A stretch of 8,083 nt of DNA, from NCBI GenBank assembly GCA_934408795.1, contig CAKRVQ010000041.1:1-8083 (forward strand), given 5' to 3'. The translations under genes were made by a program, and so were the position numbers. Numbering within the stretch: position 1 is the stretch's first letter; the number at the start of each line of letters is the position of its first letter. Origin of the DNA: an uncultured Eubacteriales bacterium. GTDB taxonomy: Bacteria; Bacillota; Clostridia; Oscillospirales; Acutalibacteraceae. The notes beneath the pieces were generated by a model. It was not told the DNA's origin. It searched no databases and saw only the letters and a program-made list of their open reading frames with translations. Shown piece after piece: positions 1-6,162 of this stretch.

Positions 1-230
1 GCTCACTGCTGCCGCACCACCGACGCGCCTTGTGCGTTTACCTTGCTGCTATTGCTACTCGCGGGCGCACCCTGCGCGCCCGCTCCCGCCGCCCACCGCC
101 GCGCACGGATGCGCGCGCCGACGGGCGGCTCCTGACACCCCACCCTCCGTCCTTCGCCGTGCATATCCAACCGCCCCTACCCGAAATTTTTTGCCCTCCG
201 AAGCCCGTCTGTAAGCACATTGCCTAAATT
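1..230. other. GC-rich intergenic stretch with small palindromes, no gene
   Basis: I see no supportable gene here. The open frames are short, proline/arginine-rich, present on both strands and without ribosome binding sites, as expected from GC-rich non-coding DNA. Visible structure: an 8-bp stem GCGGGCGC (61-68) with GCGCCCGC (76-83), a 5-bp stem GCGCA (101-105) with TGCGC (110-114), and a wider pair GGGCGG (123-128) with CCGCCC (171-176). A T-run at 187-192 follows the last arm, so the end of a transcript entering from outside the window is possible but weak. Composition changes sharply to AT-rich after about 220. Confidence 0.5.
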
Positions 231-302
231 CGGTGAATAACACTTTTTGCAATATTCAACAACAAAATTTCGCATCAGAGCGGCTGATTGCAGTATGTTC
301 CA

Positions 303-341
303 CAAAAGTGACAAATTTTACAGGAGTGTTTGTTCACTTTG
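303..341. repeat. Imperfect inverted repeat upstream of the promoter (operator candidate)
   Basis: CAAAAGTGACAAA at 303-315 is nearly the reverse complement of TTTGTTCACTTTG at 329-341; the arms differ by the placement of one A. The dyad ends 5 bases before the proposed -35 box of the secreted-protein gene, so it could bind a regulator. No known operator is recognised, and the match is imperfect in AT-rich DNA. Confidence 0.3.
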
Positions 342-345
342 ACTA

Positions 346-374
346 TTGTCTAAAACCTGCGATTGCTTTATAAT
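346..374 (+). promoter_or_regulatory. Promoter of the secreted-protein gene
   Basis: A perfect -10 box TATAAT lies at 369-374. Exactly 17 bases upstream is TTGTCT (346-351), which matches the -35 consensus at 4 of 6 positions. The predicted start near 381 gives a leader of about 56 bases before the TTG codon at 437. A nearby TTGACT (339-344) is a better -35 hexamer but its 24-base spacer is too long. Confidence 0.6.
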
Positions 375-423
375 TATTGTGCAATATAGGTTATTGTACC
401 CATATTATCTGCAATTTTATTTT

Positions 424-430
424 AGGAGGA
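424..430 (+). promoter_or_regulatory. Ribosome binding site that sets a TTG start
   Basis: AGGAGGA at 424-430 is a near-ideal Shine-Dalgarno sequence, 6-7 bases before TTG at 437. The in-frame ATG at 377 lies upstream of the site, near the predicted transcription start, and has no such site. The in-frame ATG at 452 is 21 bases downstream, which is too far. TTG is therefore the best start. Confidence 0.8.
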
Positions 431-436
431 ATTGTC

Positions 437-3400
437 TTGAAAGCAAAATCAATGGCAAAAAAGCTTCTCGCAGCAGCCTTGATAATCGCAGTGTTTGCCG
501 TAGCCCTGCCTTTGTCATTGCTCACCGCGAGCGCTGACAACGCTTTGCCGACCCCCGAAACAATCGGCGGAACCGATTACACCGATTCGATTTCATTTGC
601 TGCGACCGATATTGAGCGCTATGCAGGCCTCATAAACGGCACAACAACAGGCAATGAATTGTCGGGCGTGGGAGCCGGCGCCTATGTTCCGAGCGGATTT
701 GCAGCTGATACCACCCTCACCGAAGGTGTCGGTGTTGTATCCTACAAATTCACTTTCCACGGAGATGTTCTTTATACCACCACAGGTGAGACCCGCACAC
801 CTACATGGGGTCGTGTTGGCGTCAAGTTGGGCACCTATACAAAGAACGGCGGAACGAGACCGATTTTCGTCAATTTCCGTAGGAACCAGAGCAATATCTA
901 CCTTATGGACAGCTGGGGCGAAGCAGCAGCTGGATTCGGCAGCACCGCCGAAACACAGAATGATTGCACTTCTTTGAGAATAACCGTTAAGTACGATAAG
1001 GCGGCAAATGAGGTCTCTGTTTGGGCAAACGACACTTTCCTTAAGACCTTGGATATGTCGACCATTTCCGATTTCACGGTTACCAACGACTTCGGTTCTG
1101 TGGACCTGTCAGGCGTAGGTACGACCGACGGTGTTGCCAACACGGTTGATGTCACCGAGGCAAAGGCTTTCGGTTCTTTCTTCAAGTCATACGGCACTGA
1201 GTTTGTTCCTACAAGAGGCAGCAAGACCGACCTTACTTCTCAGCTTACTCTTTCGGATGAAACTCTGAATGCCGCATGGAAGTCCACCGGCAAGCTTACC
1301 ATTCCTTCGGGCACCGCTGCGCAGTATTACTTCAACGGTATCACTCTCAACGAGGGAGATACTATCTATACTTCGTTTGCTCTCACTCAGTACGGCGGTT
1401 CGGGCTCCAATGCAGCAGACTACGGTCTTGTTTGGGCTAACGGCAGCACACTTGGGTATTTTGCAGCAAAGCCGGGATGGCAGCAGGTCAATGCAACCAC
1501 GAACGCTTACTCGTTTGTTGCCGGCGATGCTCCCCTCGGTAATGCTTCAAAGAATTCCAATGTCGGTCCGGTAATCATATACACAAAATATGTTGTTGAT
1601 ACCGGTGCTTTGGAAGTATGGGCAAACTACATTAAGTACGGACAGACCACTCTGGGTCTCTACAAAGTAGGATCGTATACCGTTCCCAACGATCAGTATA
1701 GGTTCGGAGCCTTTACAAATGAAACTCCTCCTCAGGATACAATAATTGAGTATGTTCAGTACTGGAAAGATACCACCGACAGAACATATTATCAGGATGC
1801 TCTCGACGCATACTACAACAATGGTCAGAACTTTGATAAGGGTTCTCTCATCAGCGATACAACATATAATCTCACCGGAACCGGCAATGTCCAGTTTACC
1901 GGTGTAGATATCGACCTTTCCGGCGATAAGAGCTACACTATGGAAGCTGATGTTACTGTCGGTGAGACCACCACTACCGAAGTCCGCGCCATGTTTGTTC
2001 CGATCATAACCAAGAATTCCGAAGGCAATAAGCAGATTGTCGCCGCCGGCGTTGCTTGGAACGGAAATTGGAGCTCCGGAACCGGTCAACCTGTGCAAAA
2101 CGGTAACCCCTGGTTCTGCACCGGTGTGTACAATGGGCTCAACAATAATAGCTCAAGCACGGTTGCTACCGGAACAACATTTAAGCTAAGAGTTGTGACT
2201 ACCGTAAGTGACATAAAGATATACATTAACGGTGAGCTCAAAGTTACAAGAGATATTTCTTCCGAATCATATGTAGAGCCGGTTCTCGGTATATATGTGA
2301 GAAGAGTAAGCAGTGCGAAATTCGAAAACCTCAAGATCTGGGGCGACGCTCTTTCAACCGCTAAGAAGAACCTTACCTACAAGGTCGTAGAAGGCGGAAA
2401 CGCTCTCTATACTACCCCCGCTACAAGGTATGAGGTTGACAATTTCGGTAAGCTCACTGCAAACAAGAGCTTTTCGGCAATAGCTTCCAATGTTGATTTC
2501 TCATCCACCTCTAACCTCACCCTCAAGGCAACTGTCGCTATAGATAGCTTTGCACATGACGGTGACGGCGGCACACATAGCAACACCGTATTTGTTCCGA
2601 GATTCATTGTCGGTCAGTACAACAGATCAGACGGTAAGATCGGTTACCTTGAGTATTTTGTTCATCGCAACTGGCTGCATGCAGCTCTTGCAACCGAAGA
2701 GCACAGTGTTGTTGCCGTTCAGACCGATATAAAGTCGAATGTAGGTGACCAGCCCTACGGATACTCTTTCGGATCCTGGACTACAGAACCGACATTGAGT
2801 TCGGTATATTCATTTGAAGCGACTATTGCTAACGGCAAGCTCAGCATCAAACTCAACGGTGTAAGCGCTATTGCCGATTACGATCTTTCGCAGCTTGACG
2901 GATTCACTCCCGTACTCGGCGCAGGCGCCCTCCTTGACGGCGACTTCGGATTGAGCTGGAATGAGGAGACAATGGTCAAACTCAATGACAAAGCTACCGT
3001 AACCGTCATCACCTCGTTCTCTACCGATGATGCTTACAAGACCGTAACTCCTTACACCGATGAAAACGGTAACAAGGCATTTGCTTCCGGTTATAACGGC
3101 GAGTTCGTTAACATCACCGTCGCTCCCGCTAACGGCTTTGCTCTCAAGGCAGGTTCGCTCAAGCTCGGCGATAAGAATGTTATCAACGCAGTTACAACCG
3201 ATACCACCGGACTCACCTATGACATCGAATCCGCAGATGCAGCTATCGCAGCTGAATTCGTAACCGGTAACGATGCTATGACAGGTGCCGTCCTCGGTAC
3301 TCAGTATCGCGAGATGACCGAAAACAAACCCGCTGCGGTTCGTTTCCTCACCCGTTTCTATGTAAACGGTCTCAGCGATCAGAATGTTCAGACCGAAAAC

Positions 3401-3697
3401 GGTATTGCAGTCGGAACCCGCACCATTAAAGATTACGGCGTACTCGCAAAGAGAAGCGAAGATCTTAACGGCGCAGAGCTGACAATGGCAAACAAGAGCT
3501 ACAGTGCATCGGGTATCAATAACTACATCTATTCTTACACCGAGAACTATGTAGAGATCGCCGTTGCAATCACTCCTAACACCGACGATACCGAGTATAC
3601 CCTCCGCGGATACATTGAATTCAGTGACGGAACTATCGTCTACACCGACGCGTTCACCGGCACATTTGCTGCTGCTAAAGCTGCGGCCGGAAAGTGA
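437..3697 (+). CDS. Large secreted multi-module beta-sandwich surface protein
   Basis: This gene encodes a 1086-residue exported protein of unknown exact function. Residues 1-33 form a signal peptide: lysines, a hydrophobic stretch rich in Leu, Ala, Ile and Val, then TASA before Asp34. Four related beta-sandwich modules follow, resembling LamG/concanavalin-type folds. Their hallmark strand is EVSVWAND at about 192, ALEVWANY at 391, DIKIYING at 592 and KLSIKLNG at 801, a period of about 200 residues. Modules 2 and 3 close with a G-(8-12)-W-x-D strand (for example FENLKIWGD near 637). Residues about 851-942 resemble an InlB-like repeat (FALKAGSLKLGDK near 901). Residues 943-1086 form a C-terminal domain (AVRFLTRF, IKDYGVLAKR, YTLRGYIEFSDGT) of a kind I recall from large secreted Clostridia proteins. 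There is no LPXTG, dockerin, SLH or evident catalytic motif. Glycan or surface binding is inferred only. Confidence 0.85.
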   Translation: MKAKSMAKKLLAAALIIAVFAVALPLSLLTASADNALPTPETIGGTDYTDSISFAATDIERYAGLINGTTTGNELSGVGAGAYVPSGFAADTTLTEGVGVVSYKFTFHGDVLYTTTGETRTPTWGRVGVKLGTYTKNGGTRPIFVNFRRNQSNIYLMDSWGEAAAGFGSTAETQNDCTSLRITVKYDKAANEVSVWANDTFLKTLDMSTISDFTVTNDFGSVDLSGVGTTDGVANTVDVTEAKAFGSFFKSYGTEFVPTRGSKTDLTSQLTLSDETLNAAWKSTGKLTIPSGTAAQYYFNGITLNEGDTIYTSFALTQYGGSGSNAADYGLVWANGSTLGYFAAKPGWQQVNATTNAYSFVAGDAPLGNASKNSNVGPVIIYTKYVVDTGALEVWANYIKYGQTTLGLYKVGSYTVPNDQYRFGAFTNETPPQDTIIEYVQYWKDTTDRTYYQDALDAYYNNGQNFDKGSLISDTTYNLTGTGNVQFTGVDIDLSGDKSYTMEADVTVGETTTTEVRAMFVPIITKNSEGNKQIVAAGVAWNGNWSSGTGQPVQNGNPWFCTGVYNGLNNNSSSTVATGTTFKLRVVTTVSDIKIYINGELKVTRDISSESYVEPVLGIYVRRVSSAKFENLKIWGDALSTAKKNLTYKVVEGGNALYTTPATRYEVDNFGKLTANKSFSAIASNVDFSSTSNLTLKATVAIDSFAHDGDGGTHSNTVFVPRFIVGQYNRSDGKIGYLEYFVHRNWLHAALATEEHSVVAVQTDIKSNVGDQPYGYSFGSWTTEPTLSSVYSFEATIANGKLSIKLNGVSAIADYDLSQLDGFTPVLGAGALLDGDFGLSWNEETMVKLNDKATVTVITSFSTDDAYKTVTPYTDENGNKAFASGYNGEFVNITVAPANGFALKAGSLKLGDKNVINAVTTDTTGLTYDIESADAAIAAEFVTGNDAMTGAVLGTQYREMTENKPAAVRFLTRFYVNGLSDQNVQTENGIAVGTRTIKDYGVLAKRSEDLNGAELTMANKSYSASGINNYIYSYTENYVEIAVAITPNTDDTEYTLRGYIEFSDGTIVYTDAFTGTFAAAKAAAGK

Positions 3698-3708
3698 GGC
3701 GGGAACTA

Positions 3709-3828
3709 ATGAAGAAGTATATTGCTCCCGAGGTAGACATCAGTGTCCTCAAGATTACCACTGCTATCGCTGCGATCTCTTCCGGCGATAACGAGTGGGA
3801 CGACAGAGACAAAACCGACGGTGAATAA
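3709..3828 (+). CDS. 39-residue YxxP-type small peptide, unknown function
   Basis: This short gene starts with ATG 11 bases after the stop of the secreted-protein gene. Its Shine-Dalgarno-like GAGGCGGGA (3696-3704) overlaps that stop codon, which suggests co-transcription and perhaps coupled translation. The product starts MKKYIAPEVDISVLK, continues through a short apolar TTAIAAISS stretch to a Gly, and ends in a strongly acidic, polar tail with one Trp (GDNEWDDRDKTDGE). Short peptides beginning MKKY-x-x-P, with a hydrophobic middle and a Gly/Asp-rich end, are to my knowledge frequent and poorly understood in Clostridia and Bacteroidota. It is not a standard signal peptide or a transmembrane helix. 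The YxxP motif also resembles leader peptides of some RiPPs, but no modifying enzyme is present here. Function is unknown. Confidence 0.7.
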   Translation: MKKYIAPEVDISVLKITTAIAAISSGDNEWDDRDKTDGE

Positions 3829-3834
3829 TCCCCT

Positions 3835-3863
3835 GCGGCAGTGCCGATCATCGGCACTGCCGC
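3835..3863 (+). repeat. Strong hairpin just after the small peptide gene
   Basis: GCGGCAGTGCCG (3835-3846) and CGGCACTGCCGC (3852-3863) form a perfect 12-bp stem with loop ATCAT, starting 6 bases after the peptide stop codon. A second, weaker hairpin, CCAAGG/CCTTGG (3863-3868 and 3873-3878), follows directly. Neither has a T-run, so they fit 3' end protection or a processing signal better than a classical terminator. Confidence 0.65.
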
Positions 3864-3946
3864 CAAGGGTCGCCTTGGTTCCGACCTCTGCGTACGTGAT
3901 AAAGCACTCGGTTTGATTTCCGCGTGTTTTACAAAAAACAAACGAA

Positions 3947-3980
3947 AAAGCGCCCCTCCTCATCCGAGGAGGGGCGCTTT
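3947..3980. terminator. Bidirectional terminator between convergent genes
   Basis: A perfect 14-bp stem, AAAGCGCCCCTCCT (3947-3960) with AGGAGGGGCGCTTT (3967-3980), has the loop CATCCG. On the minus strand it is followed by an excellent T-rich tract (reverse complement of 3931-3949), so it is best suited to end the AraC-family gene. On the plus strand it is followed only by GCTTTGCTC, a weaker tail that could still end the secreted-protein/peptide transcript. Nothing else is recognised in 3981-4053. Confidence 0.8.
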
Positions 3981-4053
3981 GCTTTGCTCATTCTCTGTTT
4001 TGAACGCGGCGGCAGCCGCTCTCATTGCCTGTGAGTCATCTGCGAGGGGGCAG

Positions 4054-4938
4054 CTATTCCGGCTTTATCATTGAAAACACGGAATGCTCATATTCCGAAG
4101 GTGTCATACCCGTATGATTTTTGAAACACCGCGAGAAGTACTGAGGTGAATTGAACCCAAGACTTTCGGATATTTCGCAGAAGTTTACATTTCCTTCCCG
4201 TATCATCTTTTTTGCTCTGTCTATACGGCAGCGCGAGTAGTATTCCATTACACCGCAGCCGACGCCCGATTTGAAAAACTTTTTGAGGTATGAACCGCTC
4301 ATTGAAAAGTGCTCGCAGATATCCCCGAACGAAAGCGCTTTATCGGCGTTCTCTTCAAGGTATGTGATAAGCTCGCCGATCTTTCTGTCCGACGCTTCGA
4401 CCGTTACGGGATTTAACGCAACATCTTCGTCGCGCTTACCTCTGACAAGATATATCATCAGGCTTTCGATCGTTATTTTTATCAGCTGCTCGCTTCCGAA
4501 TACGGGCTCGCTGCTTCTTATAAGCTCGGTTGTATAAGGATCACCGAGAGGAGTGGAAAAGGCTGCTCTTGCCTCCTTAATGATCGTTGCCATCATATTG
4601 CGCTCATGAGCCCCGCAGTTTATCACCCTGCCCGCTATTCCGAACAGAGAGTCGCTTTTGCTTGAAAAAGACACAATTACACTGTTGGCTGCCTTTTCGC
4701 CGTTACAACGAATGTTATGGAATTCGTTAGGTTTATGGATATAAAGCTGCTTCGGCTTGAGGAGCAGCTCGGTACCTCCCGCGGTTATATAGAGCTCTTC
4801 TTTATCGGCGTAAACGAACTCCCAAAAATCGTGTACTTCACCCGAAAATGCAAAATCTTTTGTATATTCAAAGTAGTGAATTGAAACGATACTGTCGACC
4901 TCGATATCGGTTTTTGGCACGAGATGCACATAATCCAC
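4054..4938 (-). CDS. AraC-family transcriptional regulator with cupin sensor domain
   Basis: This 294-residue regulator is complete. Residues about 15-85 look like the AraC-type cupin ligand-binding domain (HDFWEFVY at 36-43, then beta strands ending near HKPNEFHNI at 69-76). Residues about 185-290 form the paired helix-turn-helix DNA-binding domain. The first helix pair includes LSFGDICEHFSMSGSYLKKFFK (202-223), and the second includes NFCEISESLGFNSPQYFSRCFK (252-273) followed by the family signature HTGMTPSEYE (275-284). The start is GTG, chosen because AAGGAG lies 8 bases upstream on the minus strand; a nearby ATG is out of frame. The gene is divergent from nagA and shares a 162-bp promoter region with it, so it most likely controls the nagA-ROK operon in response to a sugar-derived ligand. 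The target and ligand are inferred from position only. Confidence 0.92.
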   Translation of the reverse strand: MDYVHLVPKTDIEVDSIVSIHYFEYTKDFAFSGEVHDFWEFVYADKEELYITAGGTELLLKPKQLYIHKPNEFHNIRCNGEKAANSVIVSFSSKSDSLFGIAGRVINCGAHERNMMATIIKEARAAFSTPLGDPYTTELIRSSEPVFGSEQLIKITIESLMIYLVRGKRDEDVALNPVTVEASDRKIGELITYLEENADKALSFGDICEHFSMSGSYLKKFFKSGVGCGVMEYYSRCRIDRAKKMIREGNVNFCEISESLGFNSPQYFSRCFKNHTGMTPSEYEHSVFSMIKPE

Positions 4939-4972
4939 GGCTCTTTCTCCTTTGCACTGTTGTTCAAGCTTT

Positions 4973-5002
4973 ATAATACAACATTACGGCAGTACAAGTC
5001 AA
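4973..5002 (-). promoter_or_regulatory. Promoter of the AraC-family gene
   Basis: On the minus strand TTGACT (5002-4997) is followed after 18 bases by TATTAT (4978-4973). Transcription would start near 4966, giving a leader of about 28 bases that contains the AAGGAG ribosome binding site before GTG at 4938. Confidence 0.65.
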
Positions 5003-5007
5003 CCGTG

Positions 5008-5029
5008 TCCGAAAATATAAATAATCGGA
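5008..5029. repeat. Dyad in the divergent promoter region (operator candidate)
   Basis: TCCGA at 5008-5012 and TCGGA at 5025-5029 form an inverted pair around an AT-rich centre. The dyad sits just outside the -35 box of the regulator gene and about 35 bases upstream of the nagA -10 box. That is a reasonable place for an activator or autoregulatory site. The arms are only 5 bp, so the call rests mainly on position. Confidence 0.3.
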
Positions 5030-5060
5030 ATAAAAAGGTCTATGAAAACAGAGCAGATAA

Positions 5061-5069
5061 TGGTATAAT
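5061..5069 (+). promoter_or_regulatory. Extended -10 promoter of the nagA operon
   Basis: TGGTATAAT at 5061-5069 is a perfect extended -10 element (TGn plus TATAAT). The position for a -35 box (TATGAA at 5041-5046, 17-base spacer) matches consensus poorly. Such promoters often rely on the extended -10 or an activator, which suits control by the divergent AraC-family protein. Transcription would start near 5076, about 25 bases before the ATG. Confidence 0.75.
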
Positions 5070-5100
5070 ATACTAAGATCAATAAATAACGAGGTGCGAT

Positions 5101-6162
5101 ATGATAATTTCCAATGCTTTGGTAAAAGGCAGACTTGTCAATATAACCGTAAACAGCGAGGGTGTTATCACCGATATAGGTGATGCCGATGTCCGCGGAG
5201 ATATAGATGCCGCGGGCAAAAGGATCATTCCCGGTATGATAGATGTCCACTCGCACGGCTGCATCGGTCTTGATACGATGGATGCCGACTTTGCACCGAT
5301 GTGTGCCTACCTCGCTTCAAAGGGCACGACCTCATGGCTGCCCACCACCATGACCATGGATCATGAGAGTATTATGCGCGTCTGCAATGCAAAAACCGAT
5401 TTCCCGGGCACGAATATTTTGGGATTTCACCTTGAGGGACCCTATATTTCCCCTAAGTACAAGGGTGCGCAGAATGAGGCGTTTATAAGAAATCCCGACC
5501 TTGACGAGTTAAAGCAGTTCAAAAATGTAAAGATGATCACGCTTGCTCCCGAGCTTGAGGGCAGTATGGAATTTATTGAAAATTGCGGCATCGTTGTTGC
5601 AATAGGTCACACCGATTGCGATTACGAGACCGCCGTTGAGGCGATAGACCACGGTGCAAACTGTCTTACTCATACCTTCAATGCCATGCCGCCGCTGCAC
5701 CACAGAAGACCCGGTCCCATCGGCGCCGCTGTGGAAAAGGGGATCTATGCGCAGCTTATATGTGACGGATTCCATATTGCAAAGCCGATAGTTCTCGCAA
5801 CATATAAAATGTTCGGCAGCGACAGAATGGTGATCATCAGCGATTCTATCCGTCCTGCGGGACTGAACGACGGCAAATACGAGTGCGGCGGACTGGAGGT
5901 CTTCCTTAAAGACGGCGCTGCGCGTCTTGCGGACGGCACCATAGCGGGGAGCACCGCCACCCTTTGGCAGTGTGTATGCAAAGCGGTTGAATTCGGCATT
6001 GACTTTGACGAAGCGGTCAAAATGGCGACCGAAACTCCGGCAAACCTTATCGGCGCAAAAAGCAAGGGCAGAGTAGCGGTCGGGTGCGACGCCGATCTGC
6101 TTATAATCGACGATGATATGAACATCGAAACAGTAATAATAGGCGGAAAGGTATTTAAGTAA
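5101..6162 (+). CDS. nagA: N-acetylglucosamine-6-phosphate deacetylase
   Basis: The product is a cytoplasmic amidohydrolase of 353 residues that converts N-acetylglucosamine-6-phosphate to glucosamine-6-phosphate and acetate, in amino-sugar catabolism and cell-wall recycling. The metal and active-site motifs are intact and in family order: HSHG (His50, His52), FHLEGPY (Glu112), IGHTD (His170), THTFNAM (His191), CDGFH (222-225), the catalytic Asp248 in ISDSIRPAGL, and DGTIAGST (278-285) near the C-terminus. Keeping the HxH pair resembles two-metal NagA enzymes of the Bacillus type. It is somewhat shorter than typical 380-395-residue NagA but shows no truncation; the small N-terminal beta domain is simply compact. 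The ATG start follows GAGGTG (5091-5096). The stop codon abuts the start of the next gene, indicating one operon. A related deacetylase specificity such as GalNAc-6-phosphate cannot be excluded. Confidence 0.93.
   Translation: MIISNALVKGRLVNITVNSEGVITDIGDADVRGDIDAAGKRIIPGMIDVHSHGCIGLDTMDADFAPMCAYLASKGTTSWLPTTMTMDHESIMRVCNAKTDFPGTNILGFHLEGPYISPKYKGAQNEAFIRNPDLDELKQFKNVKMITLAPELEGSMEFIENCGIVVAIGHTDCDYETAVEAIDHGANCLTHTFNAMPPLHHRRPGPIGAAVEKGIYAQLICDGFHIAKPIVLATYKMFGSDRMVIISDSIRPAGLNDGKYECGGLEVFLKDGAARLADGTIAGSTATLWQCVCKAVEFGIDFDEAVKMATETPANLIGAKSKGRVAVGCDADLLIIDDDMNIETVIIGGKVFK

Noticed and set aside
377..436. Upstream ATG start for the secreted protein (20 more residues)
   Set aside because: The extra residues lie between the promoter and the strong AGGAGGA site, include several cysteines, would place a non-signal segment ahead of the signal peptide, and have no ribosome binding site.
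1547..2098. 183-residue open frame on the minus strand
   Set aside because: It lies entirely inside the secreted-protein gene, has no ribosome binding site or recognisable domain, and is a shadow of the plus-strand codons.
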